Assembly (NCBI GenBank): GCA_019096065.1
Contig: JAGUCH010000003.1
Span: 6,820,001-6,884,000, forward strand
DNA length: 64,000 nucleotides
Direction of reading: 5' to 3'
From: Paracyclopina nana
Lineage: Eukaryota; Arthropoda; Copepoda; Cyclopoida; Cyclopettidae
Shown: in pieces, positions 24,710 through 34,200 of the stretch
How positions within the stretch are numbered: position 1 is the stretch's first letter
How the letters are laid out: each line of letters begins with the position of its first letter
The notes under the pieces: generated by a model
What the model was told of the DNA's origin: nothing
Databases searched by the model: none
The model's input: the letters and a program-made list of their open reading frames with translations, nothing else
Position numbers and translations under genes: made by a program

Positions 24710-25416
24710 CTCTCAGTGTGTTCGACAATGTAGCTAATAATTTCAGGTTTTGTGCAACACATGGAAAAAGTCGAGTGAAGTACTCAATTTTTTGAAGGGT
24801 TTCGTTCCAACTGAAGTGTTGTCAAAAGTTAAATAGAATATCCTAACTTACGTAGCACTGGCAGATGATTTGACATTAAGATGTACTGCGCCTTTAAGTG
24901 CCAAAAACCGCCTTCAGCGCTACAAAGCAAGAAGTGGCGACTAGATTGCTATTTTGCAAAAGTAACGAGCTTCAAGAAAATCTACTCTACCTTTGAAGCA
25001 TAATAATGAAATTACGAAAAGATGCGCATACGACAAATAGAATTACCTCCTCCAACATAAAGTAATTCAATAGTGTGCGGTATTTGGTATATACGGTCAT
25101 CTTTCGCTAGGTCATTGTCCATCTTTTAAATCAATTTAATTTTATGTTGCACAATAACATTAATAGCGTAAAGACAAGCCAAAAGCTGAAAATTTTTTGA
25201 TTTCAGGTCCGATTTTTGCCAACATGATTTTATGGCGATAATACTTATTACTATTAGCTGAGACGTATAGAAATGTATAATTTCCATGATTTTCGAATTC
25301 CTCTTAGAATTAGAGGAGAATAATGAACATTATCCATCTGCAAGTGGATAATGATCATTATGCCTTACTTGATCCTTGCGCCATCTATTTCATAACAATA
25401 TGAAGGAAAAAATAGC
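24710..25416. other. Intergenic, nothing recognised
   Basis: AT-rich stretch without a credible ORF. A short near-palindrome with TTATCCA and GTGGATAATGAT motifs occurs around 25330-25360, but no function can be assigned. Confidence 0.4.
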
Positions 25417-25490
25417 TCAGAAGTGGCAAGAAACGAACCGAGGGCAAGAGATTAGAGCGCCGATGCTCTACCACTGAGCTAGCGAAGATT
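25417..25490 (-). repeat. tRNA-derived relic (SINE head or tRNA pseudogene)
   Basis: On the - strand a perfect polymerase III A-box (TAGCTCAGTGG, with the D-arm GCTC...GAGC) is followed about 40 nt later by a B-box-like GGTTCGTTTC. Anticodon and T stems do not pair properly, so it is not a functional tRNA. The spacing fits a decayed tRNA or the head of a tRNA-type SINE; no other copy is visible in the window. Confidence 0.5.
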
Positions 25491-25881
25491 CAATGAAATT
25501 GCTTTTTTTTTGTTGATTAAATACTCGAGCGCTGCAATGAGCGACCGAACCGGCTGGTCAGGCTGCATCTCTAGGTCATTTGTGCTGAGTTCACGGGCTA
25601 GCGCTGCAAATACATGGCCTAAAGAACTCCATCGGCTGCCGATGGAGATCTTTAACATGGCCAGACAGGCCGGCGCGGTGCTGCTGCAAGACGCCACAGC
25701 GAGCGCAGCATTCAGCTGGTGCAGGCTAGACCACTGGGTCAACTTTGATGAGCTCACGCTCGCTATCTGCAATAAAGCGAGCCGCAAAATTTAAGGCATA
25801 TCTTGCAAAAATCAAGCCAAAAAAACTTTCGTAAATTCAATTTTAGCCAATGCTTGAAATGTTGGGGGGCAGCTAATAGTA

Positions 25882-26032
25882 ATAGGATTATACACCTCTA
25901 GGCTGTCGGATAACACTCATTATTTTTTAGTGTCTCGTGCCAATCACTCGTTCGCTCCGCTCACTCGTGATCTGTCACTTGACACTAAAAAATAATTCGT
26001 GTTATCCTCCAGCCTAGAGGTGTATAATCCTA
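25882..26032. mobile_element. Foldback/MITE element with about 52-bp inverted arms
   Basis: Arms at about 25882-25934 and 25981-26032 are inverted copies with only a few mismatches (outer motif ATAGGATTATACACC, inner motif ATTTTTTAGTGTC). They are separated by 46 bp that include TCACTCGTTCGCTCC-type sequence. No clear target duplication was found. It ends about 115 bp upstream of the METTL16 start codon and so sits in that gene's promoter area. Confidence 0.75.
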
Positions 26033-26145
26033 TATTTAAAACCTAATCGGTGGCGGACACCCAACCTCGTGTGGCTTGCACAAAAAAGTAAACAAATAAG
26101 AAAATCGTCAAACGGTCAAACGATAGGCAGTTAACAATACCCACC

Positions 26146-27456
26146 ATGGCCGCACCAGGTAAGATGGCTAACTTGAGTCGCTTCGCTCATCCGAAGAATC
26201 CGTACAAGAATGGCCTCGGAGACCTAAACAGTTTGGCACAAGAAGATGCAGATTTCTGCAAGGTGGCCAAGCAGCATCCCGAATCCGGCAAAGTTGTGGC
26301 TGATTGGAAAGACCGCACCTACACCAAACAACTCATGAGAGCGATCATCAAGCGTGATTTCGGACTGGACTTGCGTACTCCAGACGATTCCCTGGCACCA
26401 GCATTGACCAACAAGCTCAATTATCTGTTGCTGATACAGGATTTGGCAAGCACCAACGGCATCCCAGTAGAAAGAATTAAGGGGATAGATATTGGAACTG
26501 GACCTGCATTGTATTTCGCAGCGATTGCCAACAAGCATTTTAAGTGGAAAATGTCGGCGACAGAGGCCAACGAGAGTGACTTTGTGATGGCTCGTGATAA
26601 CATTGCCAAAAACGCATTGGATGTTGAGCTTTTTAAGGTCGCAGATAAAAGCACAATTTTTTGCATGACCGACAAAGACTACTTTTTCTCAATGTGCAAT
26701 CCTCCCTTTTATGAGAAGAATGGTGACCGCAGATCCCGATCCGAATATGATGGAGTTGATGCCGGACGCAGCCACGAAATTGAATATGACGGGGGCGAGG
26801 TCGAGTTTGTGTCCAAAATGATCCAGGAGTCCGAAGGTGTTCGAGAAAAGATACAAGTTTTCACCTCTTTATTAGGTCACAAGAAAAACTTAGCTCCGCT
26901 CAAAGTGAAATTGAGTAGCATGAGCAGCGTTAAGGGCTTTTCAGTGCGAGAGTTGTGCCAAGGTCGAACTATGAGATGGGTTCTTATATGGACTTATCAC
27001 AGCAACATCAAAATCGACCCACCCAATGTGCGAGCTGCAGCAAAAACGCTTGAAAAATCAAAGCAACCCATCACGTTTCAAGTACAAGCCAACTCCATGA
27101 GTTTCAGCCTCTTTTCCGAAAAATTAAAGGAATGGATGGCATCAATCAATGTGCAAGTCTCTAAAGAGGGCAAAAAATCCGATGACGCCTGCTATATGCG
27201 TCTCAAGACGAACAGAACAGATTGGCGAGGGCAGAGGGCCAAAAGGAGAGCCGAAGAAAAAGAGCCTCAGACGAAAAGAGCCAAGCTAGAAAATGATGAT
27301 ATTTCTGGGCCTCTTCAATTAGATTGTCAGCTTTACCTGCAGCTTCAACCAGGCTCAGTTATTGCTCTCCAATTCGTGTACTTGTCTGGCGAAGCTGGAA
27401 AAAGTGGAATGGCCGAATTGGTTCAGAGCGCGAAGAATCAATTGAAAAATTGTTAA
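26146..27456 (+). CDS. METTL16: U6 snRNA N6-adenosine methyltransferase METTL16
   Basis: Intronless ORF of 436 aa starting at CACCATGG, a good Kozak context. METTL16 places m6A on U6 snRNA and on hairpins of the MAT2A (SAM synthetase) mRNA. Visible are the N-terminal RNA-binding module with HPKNPY, SAM-binding motif GIDIGTG (about residues 110-116), the catalytic NPPF at 185-188 followed by YEKN, a basic C-terminal linker (RRAEEKEPQTKRAK), and a C-terminal beta-rich stretch that could be part of the vertebrate-conserved region. Human METTL16 is longer (562 aa), as is common for vertebrate versus invertebrate forms. The lack of introns contrasts with most neighbours and could reflect old retroposition or intron loss. 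Its stop codon overlaps an ATG in frame with the following gene. Confidence 0.93.
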   Translation: MAAPGKMANLSRFAHPKNPYKNGLGDLNSLAQEDADFCKVAKQHPESGKVVADWKDRTYTKQLMRAIIKRDFGLDLRTPDDSLAPALTNKLNYLLLIQDLASTNGIPVERIKGIDIGTGPALYFAAIANKHFKWKMSATEANESDFVMARDNIAKNALDVELFKVADKSTIFCMTDKDYFFSMCNPPFYEKNGDRRSRSEYDGVDAGRSHEIEYDGGEVEFVSKMIQESEGVREKIQVFTSLLGHKKNLAPLKVKLSSMSSVKGFSVRELCQGRTMRWVLIWTYHSNIKIDPPNVRAAAKTLEKSKQPITFQVQANSMSFSLFSEKLKEWMASINVQVSKEGKKSDDACYMRLKTNRTDWRGQRAKRRAEEKEPQTKRAKLENDDISGPLQLDCQLYLQLQPGSVIALQFVYLSGEAGKSGMAELVQSAKNQLKNC

Positions 27457-28191
27457 TGCATTCCTTTCATCAAATTGCAGATAATGTGCCAAAGTTTTTT
27501 GTCAGAGGAAGCATCATGAGCTGTGAAGAAGATTCGGTTATCGAATTTAAAGGGCATCGATCGTTTTCCAAAGAAGACATGCCAAACGAATCACAAATGA
27601 AGACACGGCAACCCATTTCTAAGGATGCATGTGCAATGCTCAACACGACAAATGGCGGCTCTATATACATGGGCGTTCTTGACAATGGACGCGTCGAAGG
27701 CTTTTCCATGAACCGCTATCAGCAAGATCACATCCTTTTGTCGATCCAAGATGCTTTCGAAAGATTTTCACCCCCTGTTCCTGATGAGTTGTATGACGTA
27801 TTTTTCATTCCCATAATTGACTTTGATGCGGAGAGAGAGCTCAAAGCTATCAATGACTTTTTAACTCGGTCGAATCATCAGGACAGAACCCTGCCGCATT
27901 TACTTCGAACTGCATGCTACTGTTGGTGCGATTCACATGCCATGGCCCAATTCCATTACGGGCTATTGGCACCCTTTTTTGTTGTAGAGCTTAGAATAAG
28001 GCCATGGAATCCAAAGGATGCAAAATACTCGTCCTTGTTTAAGGTAAAGTTACAAGTACTGCTTTCCTCACATTGTGTTATGGCATGTTCGTTTTTTCTT
28101 CACCTAGGGAATGGATCCGAGCATATTTAAGGCAGAAGATGAAGTCGGATACGTAAGACGGTTTGGGAGCAAGCATGCTGTAGCAAGTTAG
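27456..28191 (+). CDS. Schlafen-like AlbA_2 domain protein
   Basis: Two exons, up to 28043 and 28108-28191, with a 64-bp GT-AG intron in phase 0. Translation from the ATG at 27456 gives 223 aa; from the better placed ATG at 27516 it gives 203 aa. The protein has the Schlafen/AlbA_2 pattern: an EFKGHRSF strand, an Ile-Ser-Lys-Asp helix leading into LNTTNGGSIYMGVLDNG, VEGF, and a final GYVRRFGSKHAV strand. These proteins form the N-terminal nucleic-acid-binding (sometimes tRNA-cleaving) fold of Schlafens; no helicase part follows. The first possible ATG shares its A with the METTL16 TAA stop. A splice-acceptor-like CAAATTGCAG lies at 27469-27478, so the mRNA could also start through an upstream non-coding exon or trans-splicing. 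The biochemical role is not known from sequence. Confidence 0.8.
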
Positions 28192-28323
28192 CCATTCCCA
28201 ATAGCATTACGGCATATAATGCAAAACTTATTGACTGCTGAAGATGAATCTCCATTCAAATTAAGTTAGCCCTGACAGTTATTGTTTTCTTCTCATTTAT
28301 TCAATGCAGTCACTAAGATTACA

Positions 28324-28329
28324 TTTATT
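28324..28329 (-). terminator. Polyadenylation signal of the metallothionein gene
   Basis: AATAAA on the - strand, 16 bp past the stop codon; a second AATAAA lies at 28296-28301. Confidence 0.6.
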
Positions 28330-28345
28330 GGTCAATGAGAATTTG

Positions 28346-28491
28346 TCACTTCTTGCAGCAACCACAATCCTTGCAGCTGCAGTCACTGCAGCCTTTTCCG
28401 CACTTACAACCTGAACAAGGGCCTTTACCAATGGAAATGCGTTAATTATTACCGAAAATGAGTTCATTCAAAAACTTTAATTACCGGGCAT
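28346..28491 (-). CDS. Single-domain metallothionein, 27 aa and 9 Cys
   Basis: Two short exons on the - strand: 28485-28491 (codons M, P and the first base of G) and 28346-28422, separated by a 62-bp intron with donor GTAATT and acceptor TTGGTAAAG. The product starts MPGPCSGCKC and ends GCCKK: 27 residues, nine Cys in C-x2-C, C-x-C and C-x3-C spacing, no aromatic residue or His, and seven Lys or more. MPGPC is the standard start of crustacean metallothioneins, and nine Cys is the content of one beta-type cluster binding three divalent metal ions. Usual arthropod forms have two clusters (about 18 Cys in crustaceans), so this is half-sized. A TATA box lies about 80 bp upstream of the ATG and AATAAA follows the stop. 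No exact metal response element (TGCRCNC) was found in the proximal 250 bp. Confidence 0.85.
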
Positions 28492-28570
28492 GTTGCTTAG
28501 CGTTGGGCTTAGTACGTTGATACTTCGAAGACAAGTTGATGACTACTTGAGATTCTTCTCATTCGGAACT

Positions 28571-28580
28571 CCTTTATATA
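28571..28580 (-). promoter_or_regulatory. TATA box of the metallothionein gene
   Basis: TATATAAAGG on the - strand, 80 bp upstream of the metallothionein ATG. This implies transcription start near 28545-28550 and a 5' UTR of about 55 nt. Confidence 0.65.
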
Positions 28581-29056
28581 GCAATGGCGTTGCTAACAGC
28601 TGCCCCCTCAAAATGCACAAATGTAAGATCTTATCTCCTAGAGTCGATGTCAAATAACTTGAAGACATGCCAGTCTTTTTTAATTTGAGGACACTCGCCT
28701 TAGGCGAATTTTGCATTAGGAGATGAAAGTGCTTCGTATAAACGTTTTTCTGGATAACAGCTTTATAAGGACTTGAACCTGTTTTTACTCTAGGGAGCAA
28801 TTTCGACCTAATGGAAATCTTTCAGCGTTCCACTTGCTACAAGTCAAAGCTAGATTTTGAGAGACGAAATGGAAACGCAATTTTGTTCTAGAAGAGATGA
28901 GCGAGAAGAGTAAATAATTTGATTGAGATTATATGTCATACGCATCTTCTTTTTCAGTCTATCAGTTAATTAGTCAACACAAAAATGTATTAAACAACTC
29001 TATAGTAAATATGCAATTTCATAGGTTAATATTCTCTAGTTGCCTGTATGTTGCAG
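28581..29056. other. Intergenic region between metallothionein and the DnaJ gene
   Basis: This should contain the metallothionein upstream control region and the 3' end of the DnaJ gene. An 85-codon - strand ORF (28543-28800) overlaps the TATA box and is not credible as a protein. No clear metal response element was seen. Confidence 0.4.
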
Positions 29057-30440
29057 TCAAACATACACTTCTTCACCACAGTTGGAGGCATGCAGCTCTA
29101 TATCCGACTGATTGTAGGCCTGATTGCATATGGGACACTCAACTTTAGACACTTCTGGTTTGCTCGTTGAAGCAGGTTCATCATCACGAATTGTCACAAC
29201 TTCTGGAATATCTTCGGGTCTACCTTCACAACTAGCCGCATGGGTTTCGATGATATGTTTCTCATAAGACCTACTACACAATGGGCATTGAATGAGTTGC
29301 TTAGCATTGGGCCCATCATTTGTGGGATGATGAGACCGTCGCCTTGAAGCAGCCATCCCATTTCTGGGCCTGGCACTAGATGCACCTCCGCCGTGCCTCT
29401 GGGTCGGCTGTATTCTGACATGGCCCGTTGGAGGCTGAGAGGAGTTAACACGGGAAGGTGAGGCTGAGCTGCCAACACCGGGTGCTCTGCGTACACTGCT
29501 TTGAGTAGGAGCAGCATAGCTTGGACTAGCCCCCACACCGGGGGTTCTGCGTCGATTTGTAGTCGGCGTGGAGGACGACGACGACGAATTATTTGCAGTT
29601 TTTCTAGCACCATCTACGGCATCATTGTTAGTTGAATTAGTGGGCGGGGGAGGACGAGGAGCATTATTCTGTGGAGGGGCAGCGGCCCCGTCGGGCTGAC
29701 CCCTTGCATTTGATGACTTTGAAGAGTTGGGAGTGGCATCCGGGGCACGTGGTCTTGCATTAGGCGTGACTCGAGCAGTAGGCCTGCTGGGCTCAGAGTT
29801 GGGCGTTTTAAAACGCATCTCCCTGCGCACGCTGCCATCGCCAGTTATAACAGTTTTCGTTATGTGGATCGTGTTGCCGTTGCCTGTCGTAAATGTTGTT
29901 GTATGGCTGCCCTGCATGCCGTTCATATCGTCAAACAAGCTGCCTCCTCTCGAGAAAAATGGATCAGACCTAAGCATTAAGTAATCCTCTTATCTAAAGT
30001 AAACTTGATGAGTCATTAAGAAATTACCAAAATGGGTCCACTCTATGATGTGCATGATGCATTCTGAAAGGGTCTAGGTCCCCAAATGGATCTCTGGTGC
30101 CGAAAAATGATCTGAATACTTCAAATGGGTCAATGTGACCGAAACCTCTGTGAGCCCCGTGACCGAAACTGGCACTGAATGGGTGTTCATTGGTTGAATG
30201 GCTGTGCCTGCGAACATTGCCTTTGAGACCTTCTTCGCCATATCTGTCAAAAGTCACGCGTTTCTCCGGATCCACGAGGACTTCGTAGGCTTCAGCGATT
30301 TCTTTGAAACGCTCCTCTGCTCCTGGATCTTTATTTTTGTCAGGGTGGTACTTCAAAGCCATTCGCTTGTATGCTTTTTTGATGTCTTGTTCGCTGGCTT
30401 TGCGCTCCACTCCGAGTATTTCATAGTAATTCTTACCCAT
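29057..30440 (-). CDS. DnaJ class B co-chaperone with two RAD18-type (UBZ4) zinc fingers
   Basis: Two exons on the - strand, 30028-30440 and 29057-29969, joined in phase 2 over a 58-bp intron; 441 aa. Residues 1-70 are a J domain with the essential HPD (HPDKNKDPG), which stimulates Hsp70 ATPase. It is followed by a Gly/Phe/His-rich linker with repeated DPF motifs and a short beta-rich part ([14 protein letters not shown]) as in DNAJB2/B6. A long Ser/Pro/Asn low-complexity region follows, and the C-terminus has two zinc fingers, each C-x2-C-x11-H-x3-C, about 50 residues apart. That spacing is exactly the one of the ubiquitin-binding finger of RAD18. DNAJB2 (HSJ1) carries ubiquitin-interacting motifs at the same place, so by inference this protein links Hsp70 clients to ubiquitin by a different module. 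It is divergent from USP34, 858 bp away. Confidence 0.88.
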
Positions 30441-31298
30441 GGTTCCGCAACATTAATCATACACTTGAGAAGAATTCGGACTCATTTTCTTCAATTTTCA
30501 ATTGCATCTGTTAGGCCGGCTTTAGTAAATCAACATGAGTTCGTAAATTAACGTGGGCGTTGAGCTACATAAACTACTCATAGCCAGTACGTCTTCCAGA
30601 AATTAGTAGAAAATCTTAATGTTTTGACACTAAACTCGGCTATTGGATGGTCATGGCTAAAACCAATCAACTGTTGACTAAAAATGCCTCTGTAGAGACT
30701 TTCATGGCTGGAAAAACTCACAAATAACTGTTTCATTCTTGCTGAAAGGAAAGTTGAGATGTAGCGAAAAAAGAGGCAAGCAGCATTGAGAATCTGATTT
30801 GATTCCCCCAACTGTTATTTTTTTGCATCAAATCAGCATTGAAGTTTTGTTTGCCATTTTTATAATATAATTTGATTCACTTCCAGTGCAAAAGAGTGCC
30901 AATCATACTTATAAGTGTGATAGAACCAGCTGAAAAGTTGCCTTATTTTTTGTAGCTCGCTAACTATTAATCAGTTGAAAAGGGAAAGCTCCACACCTTG
31001 AAAAAAGTAAAATTCGTACATCATCATTCGCTAAAATTTCGCCAGACGGTCCTGCGTTAAAAAAATTATGTGTAATAGTGATAGTTTGTCATGTTTCCAA
31101 AAAGCCTTATTTTTTCAATGGGTATTGCGATTCAAGGCGATGACCCTAAGTCTGGACAACTCGAATTTTGGCTTTTTTGAGGAAGAAGTGACTTTCTTTT
31201 CAATTATACATCGAACAACTGAAAATTTGGAAAACTTCTCATGAAAATACGGAAAATAACGAAATAACACTTATTGTAGTTGAACCAAACTATGAGCC
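30441..31298. promoter_or_regulatory. Divergent intergenic region between the DnaJ gene and USP34
   Basis: 858 bp separate the two start codons, so both promoters must lie here. No TATA box, inverted repeat or other discrete motif could be called. Confidence 0.4.
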
Positions 31299-34200
31299 AT
31301 GTCAGATTCAGTCAGTAATGAGGCTGTCGCTGTTTGCGACGCCTGCTCAGAATTCCATCTGCTTTTAAGAAATCGTAAGTATTATTGCTTTTAATGTCCT
31401 GTCAACCGTTCAAATTTTTCCTTGTTCTACAGTTGAAGACCACCTTCACGCTGTGACGGAAGGTTATGACGGTCACGAGCTAGTCTTCATTGAAAAAAGT
31501 CAGCTCAACGTCTACTATCAGTATCTTGGCGTCTGGGTTCAACGGTAGTTTTCTTTCTCATAATTTTAGTACTTTCTCCTAAAGTTCACTCTGATCATTT
31601 TCTTCATTCAGGCAATGTCTATGCATTTACAAAGACCAGAAAACATCGGAGCGTTTTTCTCTTGCAATTCAAAGTGTTGTCACACTCTGTGTTCGAGTAC
31701 TCAAGAACATTCGATCATTGCTGGTGGTGAAAGCCAAAGATAAACCGGAGGAACAGCAAAGCACGAGCAGCGCCGGTAACAGTAGCAACAAAGAGTTATG
31801 GAGTCACGAAGAACTCGAGAGGTTGCTGCAATATGTTGCCAAAATATTCATGCTTCAGTTCCCGCTTTATGCCGGCCCGAAGCAAGCAGGTCTTCGCAAC
31901 GAAGAGGTGTCAGCCTCAGAGGCCACCCAAATGGCCGTGTATTGCGATGTCCACGACTCGACAGACTTTCCTGTCGCTCTACTGCGCAACGTGTCCTACT
32001 TTTGCAAGTCTGGGGGTCTGCAGGGAATGGCCAATGCTTTTCTTCTACCTCCCGAGGACATGCCCTGCTCGTTAGCGCATGCTTTGATTTCCATTCTGTG
32101 TAATGTGAAGCTGTGGCTCAACTACCGAGCAGTGACCCAACTGTTTACGCCAGTGCGTACTAACGCTCTCAAGTACATGTGTGAATTGTCCGATGTTGAC
32201 TTGCGACAGCAGCCAGCCAGGCATATTGCTGATTTTCTGTGGAGCTCAATCAAAGAGAATATCGACGGAACTCCTCCTATTGCTTTTGACAAAGATGGAC
32301 TTGAGTTGGCCTTCAAGTATTTTTGCTCAACCACCTTGACCATGCGGTTGGCAGGAATCACCCAGATCAACTCTCACATTTCGCTATTCAATGACATGTG
32401 CAACGCAGAGTCTGTCGTTGAAGTTGAGAATGTCGGCCTTCAACTTGCTGGCTGGATTTTGAGCCAAAAAATTGTCGAGCACATATTTGGACCAAATTTG
32501 CACGTGGAGGTCATCAAGCAGTCTCATGTCCTTCTTAACTTTTTGGCTGTAGAGGGCAAAATCACCAATGACCACATCAACGTCATTTGGCAATCTGCTC
32601 AATTGAAGCATTGCTCAAAACAGGTGAGCATGAATTCATGTTTCAAAAGTTAGTTAACTAATCTTTCCTCCCTATAGGTACACGACCTGCTACTGCCACT
32701 AATAAAAAATCTCGAAGCTGGACCTGTGTTGCATTTGTACGACTTGATGAAAGAGCTCCCAGTGAAGGACCACACTGAACAAACCATTCATCTCTCGCAA
32801 GTACTGCAAAAGTTTATCTGGACAAGCGGAGGCACTTTTAGCCATTTGCTCCAAGAAGCCAGTGCATTACAAAATGCGGAAAAAATGGCAGCTCTTGCTG
32901 CATCTGGGGCCCCAAATTTTGCATTGGGACTGTCGTCTTCAGATGTGGAAGATGCGGACTCGTCAACAGCCTCTGCGCCAACCTTCAATCCATTGGCGGC
33001 AACAGCCGCTGTATTGATGGCATCTCAGCAGAAGGCAAACAAAGCAAACAAGGATTTGCTCGAAAAGTCCGTACTAGCTTCAGCAGCAGCTTCTGCTGAA
33101 TTCACAAGCGCTGATTACACTGATGACGATGATGATGATGACGATGACGATGATGATGATGACGATGATCAGGATGACGATGACGATGATGACGAAGAAG
33201 AAGATTTGGAAGATGAAGACGAGGCGAAGGCTAAAGAAGCACCATTAGGAGAGAAAGAAAGGGAGGAAAAAGTAGTCGAGACTAAGGAGCCGCCAGGAAA
33301 AAGGACGAAAGGCCTACCTGTAAAAGGAACCAAACGGTCTAGACCACTCAACGATCTGTCAAGTGAGTCTGACAAAGAAGAGGCCAAAGCTGCTGCTAGT
33401 GGGCAATCCAAGAAGGTGAGAAAGGTTGGCGAGTCTAACGAGCCTGCCGTAGAGCCTCCCTTCGATCCTCGACTGTGGTGGGCTGCTGCTGCAGCTACTG
33501 CTAATAATGATGTTAGCGGGGGTGAAGGTAGCAGCTCTGTAGGTTCTGGTACTCTAGTGAGCCCCAATTTGTGGAAAGCTCAAGCCAACGCAGGACAAAG
33601 CACAGCCATGGCTGAGTTGGCAAACTTAGTCAATGCGCACCCACGTGCGGGCATGCAGCCTGAGGTCCATGACATGCGGCCTTTCTTGAGAAATCTCGCA
33701 GCTTCTCACAGAAGATGGGTTGACGATTGCTTGAGCGATGACAATGACTCCATGTCATCAAGATTGTCCAATAAATCTGATAAGAATTTGGGAGATTTTG
33801 ATGATGAAAACTCCGTGGATGAAGAAATGCTGCAGCTTGCCCAATCCTTGCAACAACAACACCAGTTAGCCAATATGGCTAACTTTTGTCACCAACAAAG
33901 AATCACAGCACCTAGGCTAACAGCCAGACAGCAAAGGGAAGGTGCTAGGCTATTGTCACACTACAAGCTTGATTCGGCTTGCCAACCTGGAAATACTTTG
34001 CTTTGGGATCTGTTGCAGGACCGCAACATAGAACAGCTGGCTGAAGGTTTGGCTGCCGAAGCCGAAAAAGCACTGTCGAGCCTTCTCTGTTTGAACATGG
34101 ACCGACTCATCCGATTCAAATTTATTGAAGGTTGCTTGTCCAATGTTGCCAAAAATGAATCTGTGGCAATATCTCTGCGTCTCTTGCCAAAGCTACTCCA

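Noticed and set aside
25479-25787. - strand ORF of 102 codons (and a + strand ORF of 94 codons over the same DNA)
   Set aside because: The - strand version is Ala/Leu/Ser-rich and has a vague death-domain-like helix pattern, but no splice partners or clear motif. It overlaps the tRNA-like relic.
28543-28800. - strand ORF of 85 codons upstream of metallothionein
   Set aside because: Overlaps the TATA box and predicted transcription start of metallothionein; composition is not protein-like.
33169-33567. - strand ORF of 132 codons within USP34
   Set aside because: It is the complement of the Asp/Glu and low-complexity part of USP34, giving Ser runs. It has no independent signal.
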